Shown here: positions 32,955 through 40,901 of the stretch, piece after piece | How the letters are laid out: each line of letters starts with the position of its first letter | How positions within the stretch are numbered: position 1 is the first letter of the stretch | From: Nonomuraea thailandensis | Lineage (GTDB): Bacteria; Actinomycetota; Actinomycetes; Streptosporangiales; Streptosporangiaceae | NCBI RefSeq assembly: GCF_024172165.1 | Contig: NZ_JAMZEB010000002.1 | Span: 2,873,501 to 2,937,500, forward strand | DNA: 64,000 bases | Reading direction: 5' to 3' | Translations under genes and position numbers: made by a program | The notes under the pieces: model-generated | Database searches by the model: none | Told to the model about the DNA's origin: nothing | The model's input: the letters and a program-made list of their open reading frames with translations, nothing else

Positions 32955-34109
32955 TTGGCGCGTACACGGAGAAGTGCACGGAGAATTACGGGGATCGCCC
33001 TCGCTCTCGCGGTGGTGGCGGGCACGGCTCCGCCCGCTGCGGCCGCCCCGCGGGAGCCAGTGCGGATCACCCGCTTCCTCGGCGAGCAGCGCATCCCGTA
33101 CCTGGTGAAGTTCGAGGGCACGACCGTGGGCGGCCTGTCGGGCTTCGACCACGACCCGCGCACCGGCGCCTGGTACTTCGTCTCCGACGACCGCTGGCGC
33201 TACGGCCCCGCCCGCTTCTACACCGGCCGCCTGGCCATCGACCCGACGACGGGCGGCTTCACCGGCGTGCGGCTGACCGGCGTCACCACGCTGACCAGGC
33301 CGGACGGGACACCGTACCCGGCCTACGGCAAGCCGGGCTCGGCCGACCCCGAGTCGATCCGGGTCGACCGGTGGAGCGGGCGGCTGCTGTGGGGCGACGA
33401 GGGCGACCGGCCCGACCGCGCGAATCCGGATATTCCCATCTCCCATTCCACAGTGCGCGGAATGAACCTCGAAGGGCGCGAGGTCGCTGATTTGCCGGTG
33501 CCGTCGAATTTGCGCTTCGAGAGCACGGAAAGCGGGCCGCGCCGCAATTTCGGATTCGAGGGGGTGGCCGTCACCGCACGCGCCGTCACCGCCGTGACCG
33601 AGGGCCCGCGCTACGAGGACGGCCCGACGCCGACGGCGGGCGGCGGCTCGGTGACGCGGCTGACTGTGTGGGACCGCAAGGGCCGCACCCGCGCCCAGTA
33701 CGCCTACCCGCTCGACGCCCTGGCGGCCCCGCCGAGCCCGCCGGAGGGCCAGAGCGACAGCGGCGTGTCGGAGCTGCTGGCCATCGACGACCACCGGTAC
33801 CTGGCACTCGAACGGTCCTGGATCCAGGGCGTGGGATACCGGGCCAAGCTGTACGAGATCGACCTGCGCGGCGCCTCGAACGTCCTCGGCCGCGACTCGC
33901 TGACGCAGGCCGGCAGGTACCGGCCGGTCACCAAGCGGCTGGTCCAGGACCTCGGCCGGTTCCGCCCGCCGGTGCAGAACCTGGAGGGCATGGCCTGGGG
34001 CCCCCGGCTGGCGAGCGGCGAGTGCACGCTGGTGATCGGCTCCGACGACAACTTCTCCGAGGAGGAGGTGACGCAGTTCATGGCCTTCGCCGTCACGGGC
34101 TGCCGCTGA
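32955..34109 (+). CDS. secreted phytase-like esterase family protein
   Basis: 384 residues from a TTG at 32955, chosen because GGAGG stands 6 bp upstream and the following basic stretch plus hydrophobic segment form a signal peptide (ITGIALALAVVAGTAPPAAAA). Phytase-like propeller signatures: GLSGFDHDPRTGAWYFVSDDR, FGFEGVAVTARAVTAVTEGP, LLAIDDHRYLALERSW, NLEGMAWGP, LVIGSDDNF. Paralogue of the siderophore-operon protein at 3282-4589, but closer to the ordinary single-gene form. Converges on the GH65 gene with a 13-bp gap. Confidence 0.82.
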   Translation: MARTRRSARRITGIALALAVVAGTAPPAAAAPREPVRITRFLGEQRIPYLVKFEGTTVGGLSGFDHDPRTGAWYFVSDDRWRYGPARFYTGRLAIDPTTGGFTGVRLTGVTTLTRPDGTPYPAYGKPGSADPESIRVDRWSGRLLWGDEGDRPDRANPDIPISHSTVRGMNLEGREVADLPVPSNLRFESTESGPRRNFGFEGVAVTARAVTAVTEGPRYEDGPTPTAGGGSVTRLTVWDRKGRTRAQYAYPLDALAAPPSPPEGQSDSGVSELLAIDDHRYLALERSWIQGVGYRAKLYEIDLRGASNVLGRDSLTQAGRYRPVTKRLVQDLGRFRPPVQNLEGMAWGPRLASGECTLVIGSDDNFSEEEVTQFMAFAVTGCR

Positions 34110-34122
34110 CCCGCGTGCCCCC

Positions 34123-37038
34123 TCAGATGCCGTGGATGCGGCGCCCGGTGATCTGCTGGGGGACGATGCGGATGTAGAGCTGCCGCTCGCCCCCGGCCCA
34201 CGGGGTGACGCCCGTGCCGGCCGCGCCGTCCGCCTCCTCCGCCGGCACGTGGTGCGCGGGCCCCTGGACCAGCACGCTCCACCCCTCCCGTCTGGTCTCG
34301 TCGAAGTTGTCGATCTCGAAGGCGATCAGGATGTCGACCCCTTCCAGCCCGGTGCGCAGGTCCTGGTCCATGGCCCCGCCCGCGGCGGTGCGGAAGACGA
34401 TGGAGCCCTCGTGCACCTTGTAGTTGACCGGCAGCACCGTCGGCCCGTGCGAGCCGTTGAACGCCACCCGCCCGATCCCGCCGGGCGCGATCAGCCGCCG
34501 GCACTCCTGCTCGTCCAGCGTCTCCAGCGACGGGTGGGCCATGGCGGGCCCGCGCCCCGGCGGCCGGTCCTGGCCCCCGCCCAGCAGGTCCTCCACCGTC
34601 GTGCCCAGCGCGTCCGCCAGCCGATAGAGCGCTCCGGTGTCGGGTGTGTCGGCGTTCTCCTCCAGATATTTCAGGTAACCGGGTGACATGTCCGCGCGCT
34701 CGGCGACCTGCTCGCGGGTCAGCCCGAGGCGCTCGCGGTGGTGGATGACGCGACGGCCGAGATCCCCTGTGCCTGTCATGATGACTTCCCCTCTGCCATA
34801 GGTACGGCGTGCGGCGCCGTTGAGCCGGGCCTCGTGATGGTCGGCGTCGATGAACACCTGACGCCCCCGGTAGCGGATCGGCATGGACACCAGCCCGAGC
34901 TCGCCGGGCAGCAGCGGGTCCAGCCGCAGCCCGTCGCGCCTGACTTCCAAGCCCAGATAGCAGCGCTGCAGCAGGTCGAGCGTGCCGCCCATGGCGCCCA
35001 GATGGATGCCTTCCGCGGTGGTGCCGCCCTGGACGTCCCTGATGTCGCTGTGCAGGGCCTCGGTGAAGAAGCGCCACGACTGCGCCCGGTTCGAGCGCGC
35101 CAGCACCCAGGCGTGCACGACGGCGCTGAGCGTGGAGCCGTGGCTGGTGCGCCGCAGGTAGTAGGAGACGGTGCGGGGGATGAGATCCGGATCGGGCGGA
35201 TAGCCGAGCCGCTCCAGGATGCCGGTCAGCTCGTCGCCGGTCAGCAGGTAGCACAGCATGAGGGTGTCGGCCTGCTTGGACGCCTTGTACCGGTTGACGT
35301 CGTCGCCGTCGGCCTCCAGCGCCCGGTCCAGGCGGCGCACGCCGGCGTAGCGGTCCCAGTCGAGCTCCAGCAGGTCGGCGTACCCGGTGAACTGGCTGAT
35401 CACGCCGTCGTGGAAGTCGACCCGCAGGCGGCGGCCGAGCGCGTCCCAGCGGTCCAGCTCCGCGGCGGCCGGGGCCAGGTCGGGGGCCAGCGCGGCGGTG
35501 TCGCGGGCGCGCGCCATCAGCCACGCGGTCATGACGTTGGTGTAGGCGTTGTTGTCCAGGCCGGGGACGGACGCGCCCGGATAGGCGTCGTGGTACTCGT
35601 CGGGGCCCATGACCCCGCGGATCTCGTACCGGTCGCCGGCGGGGACGGCCAGCGAGGCGAAGAACCTGGCAATGTCGAGCAGCAGCTCGGCGCACCACGG
35701 CGGCATGGAGCCGGTGGCCAGGTAGTGGTGCCACACGTTGTAGGCGACGGCCAGGCCGACGTGCCGCTGCAGCCGGGAGTGGTCGGGCAGCCAGCGGCCG
35801 GAGGCGGGGTTGAGGTGCAGGACCTGGCTCTCCTCGCGGCCGTCGCTGCCGCTCTGCCACGGGAACATCGCGCCGTCGTGGCCGGCCTCCCTGGCCGCGT
35901 CCCGCGCCTCGGGCAGCCGCCGCCAGCGGTAGCGCAGCAGCCCGCGCGAGATCTGCGGGAAGCGCAGGTCCAGCCAGGGCTGCACGAACAGCTCGTCCCA
36001 GAACACGTGCCCCCGGTACGCCTCGCCGTGCAGCCCCCGGGCGGGCACCCCGGCGTCCAGGTCGGCCGTGTGCGGGGACAGCGTCTGCAGCAGATGGAAG
36101 ATGTGCAGGTGCACGACCAGCGACAGCTCGGGGCCGTCCACGTCGAGCCTGGCCCGCCGCCACAGCCGCTCCCACGCCGCCTCGTGCCGCGCCAGCAGCT
36201 CCGCGAACGGCGGCGCCCGGCGCACGTGCCGCAGCGCCGACGAGCGCGGATCGTGGCTGGCCGGATCGCGCGAGGACGCCAGTGCCACGACCTTCGTGAG
36301 CTCGGCCGGCACGCCCTCGGCCAGGTCGAGCACGTGGTCGGAGGTGATGTGACCGGCGCCGAGCGCCGGCCTGGCGGGCACGCCTGCGTCGATCCTGGCG
36401 GCCAGCGCCACGACGACGTGCGAGTTGCGGGTGCGCGCCGTCAGCCAGGCCAGGTCGTCCTCCGAGCCGGTCGCGTGCCCGGTGAGGTGGTCGCCGCGCA
36501 GGTCGCGGTAGCGGGCCACGCCCTCGTTGCGCACCCGGCCCTCCAGCGTGGCGCGCACGCGCAGCGGGCCCGACCAGTTCTCCGCGGTGAACGTGGTCTG
36601 CATCGCCGCCAGGTACGGGTCCGCCATCGACACCAGGCGGCGCTGGCGTACCCGGGTGACCCGGCCCTCGCCGTCGCGCCAGCGCAGCTCCCGCACCAGC
36701 ACGCCGCGGCGCAGGTCCAGCTCGTGCCGGTAGAGCGGCAGGTCGGCCCGCTCGGGCCGGAACCAGCCGGAGCCGGGCGTGGCGAACGTCAGCGGCAGCC
36801 AGTCGGGCAGGTTGACGAGGTCCTCGTTCGTCACGGTGTGGCCGGCCACCACCGAGTCGAGCCGGTCGTAGCAGCCCGCCAGGTACGTGCCCGGCGTGCG
36901 CGGCTCCCCGTCGGGAGTGGCGCCGCGCGTGGCGAACCGGCCGTTGCCCAGCGTGCACAGCGCCTCGCGCAGCCCCTCGCCCGCGGGCTCGAAACCCTCG
37001 TAGACGAGCGTCCAGGCGTCCGGCGCGACGGCGTTCAT
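34123..37038 (-). CDS. GH65 glycoside phosphorylase fused in frame to an XRE-HTH/pyridoxamine-oxidase-like protein
   Basis: 971 residues. Part 1 (about 1-745) is a GH65 maltose/trehalose/kojibiose phosphorylase-type enzyme. It has N-terminal beta-sandwich, LHGEAYRGHVFWDELFVQPWL, catalytic acid Glu481 in GVMGPDEYHD, KQADTLML and TSHGSTLSAVVHAWVLAR. Its final C-terminal strands look shortened. Part 2 begins at Met754 (ATG 34777-34779, with GAGGGG about 10 bp before it). It consists of an XRE HTH (RLGLTREQVAERADMSPGYLKYLEE) and a PPOX-type FMN/F420-binding barrel (GRVAFNGSHGPTVLPVNYKV, GWSVLVQGPAHHV, ITGRRI). Part 2 is complete and could also be made separately from Met754. No stop separates the parts in the given sequence. 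The upstream HAD is the usual partner of such phosphorylases. Confidence 0.85.
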   Translation of the reverse strand: MNAVAPDAWTLVYEGFEPAGEGLREALCTLGNGRFATRGATPDGEPRTPGTYLAGCYDRLDSVVAGHTVTNEDLVNLPDWLPLTFATPGSGWFRPERADLPLYRHELDLRRGVLVRELRWRDGEGRVTRVRQRRLVSMADPYLAAMQTTFTAENWSGPLRVRATLEGRVRNEGVARYRDLRGDHLTGHATGSEDDLAWLTARTRNSHVVVALAARIDAGVPARPALGAGHITSDHVLDLAEGVPAELTKVVALASSRDPASHDPRSSALRHVRRAPPFAELLARHEAAWERLWRRARLDVDGPELSLVVHLHIFHLLQTLSPHTADLDAGVPARGLHGEAYRGHVFWDELFVQPWLDLRFPQISRGLLRYRWRRLPEARDAAREAGHDGAMFPWQSGSDGREESQVLHLNPASGRWLPDHSRLQRHVGLAVAYNVWHHYLATGSMPPWCAELLLDIARFFASLAVPAGDRYEIRGVMGPDEYHDAYPGASVPGLDNNAYTNVMTAWLMARARDTAALAPDLAPAAAELDRWDALGRRLRVDFHDGVISQFTGYADLLELDWDRYAGVRRLDRALEADGDDVNRYKASKQADTLMLCYLLTGDELTGILERLGYPPDPDLIPRTVSYYLRRTSHGSTLSAVVHAWVLARSNRAQSWRFFTEALHSDIRDVQGGTTAEGIHLGAMGGTLDLLQRCYLGLEVRRDGLRLDPLLPGELGLVSMPIRYRGRQVFIDADHHEARLNGAARRTYGRGEVIMTGTGDLGRRVIHHRERLGLTREQVAERADMSPGYLKYLEENADTPDTGALYRLADALGTTVEDLLGGGQDRPPGRGPAMAHPSLETLDEQECRRLIAPGGIGRVAFNGSHGPTVLPVNYKVHEGSIVFRTAAGGAMDQDLRTGLEGVDILIAFEIDNFDETRREGWSVLVQGPAHHVPAEEADGAAGTGVTPWAGGERQLYIRIVPQQITGRRIHGI

Positions 37039-37191
37039 CGTCGGCTCACGGGCGCATTCGAGATGGCGTTCGTCGTCGGCTCACGGGCGCACTCGCGACG
37101 GCGTTCATCGTCTCGGCTCACGGGCAGGTTCGCGATCGCGTTCATCGGCAGCTCACGGCAGACGGCCCGTCACGTCCGCGCGGGCGTTCAT
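37031..37191. repeat. degenerate ~35-bp repeats carrying duplicated start-codon contexts
   Basis: GCGTTCAT (ATGAACGC on the minus strand) recurs at 37031, 37101, 37138 and 37184, with GCGTTCGT at 37066; spacings are 35, 35, 37 and 46 bp. Each copy also carries the flanking CTCACGGG (stop-like CCCGTGAG). The first is the GH65 start and the last overlaps the HAD stop. The copies therefore multiply a stop/start junction between the two genes. Confidence 0.8.
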
Positions 37192-37937
37192 CTGCGGCCC
37201 ACGGGCACGCGGCCCGTCACGTCGGCGTCGGCCAGGTCGGCGACGACCGCGCCGGCCCCGGCCGCCAGCATCGCGGCGGCCTGCGTGTCGCTCCTGTCCA
37301 CGGCGACGACCTGCCCGAACCCGCCCCTGCGCCCGGCCTCCACACCCGGCAGCGCGTCCTCCACGATCGCCACGTCGCCGGGCGGCAGCTCCAGCCGCCG
37401 CGCCGCCTCCAGGAACAGCGCGGGATCCGGCTTGCCCGGCAGGCCCAGCCGGGCCGCGTCGTTGCCGTCCACCAGCACGTCGAACAGGTGCAGCAGCCCC
37501 GCGGACGACACGACCGCCCGGCAGTGCCTGCTCGCCGACACCACCCCCGTACGGCAGCCGCGCTGCCGCAGGTCGTGCAGCAGCGCCACCGTGGCGGGGA
37601 AGGCGGCCACGCCGTGCTGGCGGATCTGCTCCATGAACAGCCCGTCCTTGGCCAATCCCAGCCCGTGCACGGTCGGCGCGCCCGGCTCGTCGCCCGGCCC
37701 GCCCTCGGGCAGCGAGATGCCGCGCGAGGCCAGGAACGTGCGCACGCCGTCGAGCCGCGGCCGGCCGTCCACATGGGTGAGATAGTCGGCGCGGATGTCG
37801 AAGGGCGCCGAGCGCCCCCTGAGGAAGGCGTCGAAGACGTGCTTCCACGCCGCGGCGTGCACCCGGGCCGTGTCGGTGACCACGCCGTCGGTGTCGAAGA
37901 CGACGGCGCGCAAGCTGGTCAGATCGAAGGTGGCCAT
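37188..37937 (-). CDS. beta-phosphoglucomutase-like HAD hydrolase
   Basis: 249 residues. HAD motif I is VVFDTDGVVTDT (nucleophile Asp about 15 and acid/base Asp about 17), with cap-domain residues HAAAWKHVFD. Motif II is VVSASRH, the Lys is in LGLPGKPDPALFLEAARRL, and motif III is VAIVEDALPGVEAGRRGGF. Matches beta-PGM-type enzymes, which convert beta-glucose-1-phosphate to glucose-6-phosphate. Such enzymes typically sit beside inverting GH65 phosphorylases that release beta-glucose-1-phosphate, as here, so the two genes make a compact disaccharide-utilisation pair. The 3' end encodes DVTGRVPVGRR, part of the junction repeat. Confidence 0.85.
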   Translation of the reverse strand: MATFDLTSLRAVVFDTDGVVTDTARVHAAAWKHVFDAFLRGRSAPFDIRADYLTHVDGRPRLDGVRTFLASRGISLPEGGPGDEPGAPTVHGLGLAKDGLFMEQIRQHGVAAFPATVALLHDLRQRGCRTGVVSASRHCRAVVSSAGLLHLFDVLVDGNDAARLGLPGKPDPALFLEAARRLELPPGDVAIVEDALPGVEAGRRGGFGQVVAVDRSDTQAAAMLAAGAGAVVADLADADVTGRVPVGRR

Positions 37938-38104
37938 GTCTGGACGCTACCCGCGCACGCGGCGCCCAGCCATGGCCGCCGGACCTCGTGACCCAGGACC
38001 TGCGGCCCGTCTCACGGGAAGCGGGAGCAGCCAGTGGGTACGTCTGTCACCAGGCCGCGCCACACGAACCCCCGAACCCCACCGGCCCTGGCAGGAGGCG
38101 CCGC

Positions 38105-38965
38105 ATGAGAGCGTTGACCGTAGGAGTGTTGTCGTTGCTCGCCGTGCTGGGGGCAGTTGTGGCGGGTTGCGGCGACGCCGGGCCGCCGCGCGCGCCGGAC
38201 ACCGCCACGCTGAGCTCCTCACCCGCCCCCACCCCCACCTCGCCGGGCCCCAACTCGCCGGACCCGACCTCGCCGGACCCGACCTCACCCGCCCCCACCT
38301 CGCCTGCGGGCACCACCCCGAAGGCCCGGCCCGGCCCGGGTGAGACCCTGATCGCCGGCCGCTACCAGCCGTTGTGGCCGTTCTCCAGCCCGGAGGAGGC
38401 GGCGGCCTGGCAGCGCGAGTACCGGGCGAGCGGCCACGAGCCGTGGCACCTCGACGCCCGCCGCACCGCGATCGCCTTCAGCCGCGACTTCCTCGGCTTC
38501 GCCGACATCGACCGCGCCGTCAAGACCGTGACGGACGGCCCGCACGCCCGCGTGCACGTCGGCTTCCGCGCGGAGGACGCCTCCCGGCCGCTGGTGGCGG
38601 CCGTCGTGCACCTCATGAGGTACGGGCCCGGCCAGGACGCCCCCTGGGAGGTGGTCGGCACCGACGACACCACGCTCTCCCTGACCAGGCCCGCGTACGG
38701 CGCCGCCGTCGGCTCCCCGGTGACCGTCGGCGGCCGTATCACCGGCGTGGACGAGAGCATCAGGGTCCAGGTCCGCCACCCGGGCTCGGACGCCCCGGTG
38801 GGGGAGCGGTGCTGCCTGCCCGCCGGAGGGGAGAACGCGGCCTGGTCGGCGCGGGTCTCGTTCACGGCGCAGCCGGGGCGGACGATGACCATCGTCGCTT
38901 CCACCGGCGGTCACGTGGCCGAGGTCGAGCGGTTCGCGGTGACAGGCGTCACGTCGCCGTCCTGA
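38105..38965 (+). CDS. lipoprotein with Pro/Ser/Thr linker and an Ig-like C-terminal domain
   Basis: 286 residues, ATG at 38105 with GGAGG 7 bp upstream. Lipobox VVAGC (Cys about 22). Residues about 35-75 are a P/T/S-rich spacer with repeated TSPDP/TSPAP units, as in proteins that extend through the wall. The C-terminal part (ETLIAGRYQPLWPFSSPEEAAAWQREY, then SPVTVGGRITGVDESIRVQVRHPG) resembles a GerMN/Gmad-type extracellular arrangement. Function unknown. The stop codon lies within the first unit of the 15-bp repeat array. Confidence 0.75.
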   Translation: MRALTVGVLSLLAVLGAVVAGCGDAGPPRAPDTATLSSSPAPTPTSPGPNSPDPTSPDPTSPAPTSPAGTTPKARPGPGETLIAGRYQPLWPFSSPEEAAAWQREYRASGHEPWHLDARRTAIAFSRDFLGFADIDRAVKTVTDGPHARVHVGFRAEDASRPLVAAVVHLMRYGPGQDAPWEVVGTDDTTLSLTRPAYGAAVGSPVTVGGRITGVDESIRVQVRHPGSDAPVGERCCLPAGGENAAWSARVSFTAQPGRTMTIVASTGGHVAEVERFAVTGVTSPS

Positions 38966-39240
38966 GAGGCGCCGTCCTGAGAGGCGCCGTCCTGACAGGC
39001 GCCGTCCTGAGAGGCGCCGTCCTGAGAGGCGCCGTCCTGAGAGGCGCCGTCCTGACAGGCGCCGTCCTGAGAGGCGCCGTCCTGAGAGGCGCCGTCCTGA
39101 CAGGCGCCGTCCTGACAGGCGCCGTCCTGAGAGGCGCCGTCCTGACAGGCGCCGTCCTGACAGGCGCCGTCCTGACAGGCGCCGTTGCGGCAGGCGCTGC
39201 CCTGACAGGCGCCGTCGTGGCGGGCGGCGTCCTGGCGGGG
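38956..39240. repeat. 19-copy 15-bp tandem repeat array
   Basis: Units GCCGTCCTGAGAGGC and GCCGTCCTGACAGGC alternate irregularly for 15 copies, followed by four degenerate copies, 285 bp in total. In one plus frame each unit reads AVLRG or AVLTG, like a pentapeptide-repeat protein, but this frame is not that of the upstream gene and has no credible start. The array fills the gap between the lipoprotein stop and the TetR promoter. No other feature is visible in it. Confidence 0.9.
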
Positions 39241-39248
39241 GAGCTGCT

Positions 39249-39275
39249 AGTTTATAAACGCGCATTCACTAAACT
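39249..39275. promoter_or_regulatory. AT-rich promoter/operator with AGTTTA...TAAACT dyad
   Basis: Six-base arms AGTTTA (39249-39254) and TAAACT (39270-39275) flank a 15-bp spacer, ending 15 bp before the TetR ATG at 39291. GTTTATAAAC inside it is itself a palindrome. The AT-rich island in GC-rich DNA marks a promoter, and the dyad is a plausible autoregulatory site. Confidence 0.5.
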
Positions 39276-39290
39276 CGGGGGGAACCGATC

Positions 39291-39878
39291 ATGGGCAGGC
39301 CCCGCACCACCAGCGACGAGGCGATCCTGGGCGCGACCGCCCGCGCGATCGGCCGGCACGGCCCGCAGGGGCTCACGCTGGCCGCCGTCGCCCAGGAGGC
39401 CGGGCTGTCGCCGGCCACGCTGGTGCAGCGGTTCGGCTCGAAGCGCGGCCTGCTCCTGGCGTTCGCCGCCGACGCCGCCCGCACCGCGGCCGAGCCGTAC
39501 GAGCGGGCCCGCCGGGAGCACGCCTCGCCGCTGGCCGCCCTGCGCGCCGCGCTCGTGCACCTGGCGGAAGGCGTGTCCACGCCCGAGGAGCTGTCGGGCA
39601 GCCTCGGGTTCCTGCAGCTCGACCTGACCGACCCCGACTTCCGCGCGCACGCGGCCGAGCACGCCCGCCGCACCCGCGACGAGATCGCCGCCCTGCTGGC
39701 CGCCGCGGTGGCGGCGGGGGAGCTGGTCGAAGAGGCGGAGGCGGGCCCGCTGGCCCGGGCGGTGCAGACGGCCTACAACGGCGCCCTCATCCTGTGGGCG
39801 CTGACCGGTGACGGCACGCTGCCCGACGCGATGCGCGACGCCCTGGGGCAGGCGCTGCGCCCGTACCTCGCCGGATGA
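39291..39878 (+). CDS. TetR/AcrR-family transcriptional regulator
   Basis: 195 residues, ATG at 39291 preceded by GGGGGGAA. N-terminal HTH: AILGATARAIGRHGPQGLTLAAVAQEAGLSPATLVQRFGSKRGLLLAFA (residues about 11-59). The all-helical ligand domain has LGFLQLDLTDPDFRAHAAEHARR and AVQTAYNGALILWALTGDGT. Such repressors usually act on their own or a neighbouring gene. The AT-rich dyad upstream supports autoregulation, and the next gene (TagG-like permease, 131 bp downstream on the same strand) might be a target. Confidence 0.88.
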   Translation: MGRPRTTSDEAILGATARAIGRHGPQGLTLAAVAQEAGLSPATLVQRFGSKRGLLLAFAADAARTAAEPYERARREHASPLAALRAALVHLAEGVSTPEELSGSLGFLQLDLTDPDFRAHAAEHARRTRDEIAALLAAAVAAGELVEEAEAGPLARAVQTAYNGALILWALTGDGTLPDAMRDALGQALRPYLAG

Positions 39879-40009
39879 GGCGCTCGACTGCGCGACGCAC
39901 CGGCCCGGGACTGGACCGGCGCCCCCCGCCACGGGGCATGATCGAGCATGCAAGAACCCTTCGATCACCGGGCGGGCCGGCGCGGTGACCGCAACGCTTC
40001 GAGGTGCTC

Positions 40010-40897
40010 ATGAGCCAAGTGGAAGACCCCGCACCCCAGTCGCTGGCCGAGCTGGCCCGCAGGCACGGGCTCCGGCCCGCCATCGCGCGCCCCGGCTTCC
40101 CCGTCTACCTGCGCCAGCTCTGGCAGCGGCGGCACTTCGTGCTGACGTACGCGACCTCGCGCAACGTCTCCAAGTACTCCGGCTCGGCGCTGGGCCAGCT
40201 CTGGCAGGTCATCACCCCGCTGCTGAACGCCGCCATCTACTACGTGATGTTCGGCCTCATCCTCGGCGGCAGCAAGGGCATCGAGAACTATCCGGCGTTC
40301 CTGCTGACCGGGATGTTCGTGTTCACCTACACGCAGCGCACGGTCACGGCCGGAGCCAAGTCGATCTCCGGCAACCTGTCGCTGATCCGTGCCCTGCACT
40401 TCCCGCGGGCCTCGCTGCCGCTGGCGTACACGATCCAGGAGCTGCAGCAGCTCGTCATCTCCATGGGCGTGCTGCTGGTCATCGTGGTGATCACCGACGA
40501 GCCGCCGACGCTGCTCTGGCTGATGATCCCGCTCGTGCTGGTGCTGCAGACGATGTTCAACGTCGGTGCGGGGCTGATCCTGGCCAGGCTCGGCGCCTCG
40601 CTGCGCGACCTCAACCAGCTGCTGCCGTTCATCATGCGGACGTGGCTGTACGCCTCCGGCGTGTTCTTCGCCATCCACGACAAGGTGGTCAACAGCGCGG
40701 GGCTGCCCGAATGGGTGGCCACCGCCATGTACCTGAACCCGGCCGCCTCCTACATCGAGTGGATGCGGGACATCCTCATCGCCAGCCACACCCCGCCGCA
40801 GATGGTGTGGATCTCGTGCCTGGTGTGGGCGGTCGCCGCGCTCGTGGGCGGGTTCTGGTACTTCTGGCGGGCCGAGGACCGGTACGGGCGGGGCTGA
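40010..40897 (+). CDS. ABC-2 type permease, TagG-like polysaccharide/teichoic acid exporter subunit
   Basis: 295 residues from the ATG at 40010 (GAGGTG upstream; a GTG two codons earlier is an alternative). Cytosolic N-terminus, then about six membrane helices. Family features: ATSRNVSKYSGSALGQLWQVITPLLNAAIYYVMFGLI, ENYPAFLLTGMFVFTYTQ, and the interface helix LIRALHFPRASLPLAYT. Predicted membrane half of an exporter of lipid-linked wall polymers. The ATP-binding partner (TagH/Wzt type), normally the next gene, is not in this window. The neighbour is a convergent Lrp gene 4 bp away. Confidence 0.85.
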   Translation: MSQVEDPAPQSLAELARRHGLRPAIARPGFPVYLRQLWQRRHFVLTYATSRNVSKYSGSALGQLWQVITPLLNAAIYYVMFGLILGGSKGIENYPAFLLTGMFVFTYTQRTVTAGAKSISGNLSLIRALHFPRASLPLAYTIQELQQLVISMGVLLVIVVITDEPPTLLWLMIPLVLVLQTMFNVGAGLILARLGASLRDLNQLLPFIMRTWLYASGVFFAIHDKVVNSAGLPEWVATAMYLNPAASYIEWMRDILIASHTPPQMVWISCLVWAVAALVGGFWYFWRAEDRYGRG

Positions 40898-40901
40898 CGG
40901 G

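Noticed and set aside
31792..32979. Minus-strand open frame over the repeat protein gene
   Set aside because: Shadow of the repeated plus-strand gene; its apparent repeats only mirror the coding repeats.
33704..36958. 1084-codon minus-strand open frame overlapping the GH65 and phytase-like genes
   Set aside because: Shadow frame with Arg/Ala-rich composition and no motifs; the frame of 34123-37038 carries the catalytic motifs.
38956..39240. CRISPR-like array
   Set aside because: Units are contiguous 15-bp repeats with no spacers and no cas genes nearby.
38374..39627. Pentapeptide-repeat gene encoded by the 15-bp array
   Set aside because: The frame starts out of phase inside the lipoprotein gene, lacks an RBS and runs out of phase into the TetR gene. 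Kept as a finding about possible frameshifted extension, not as a gene.
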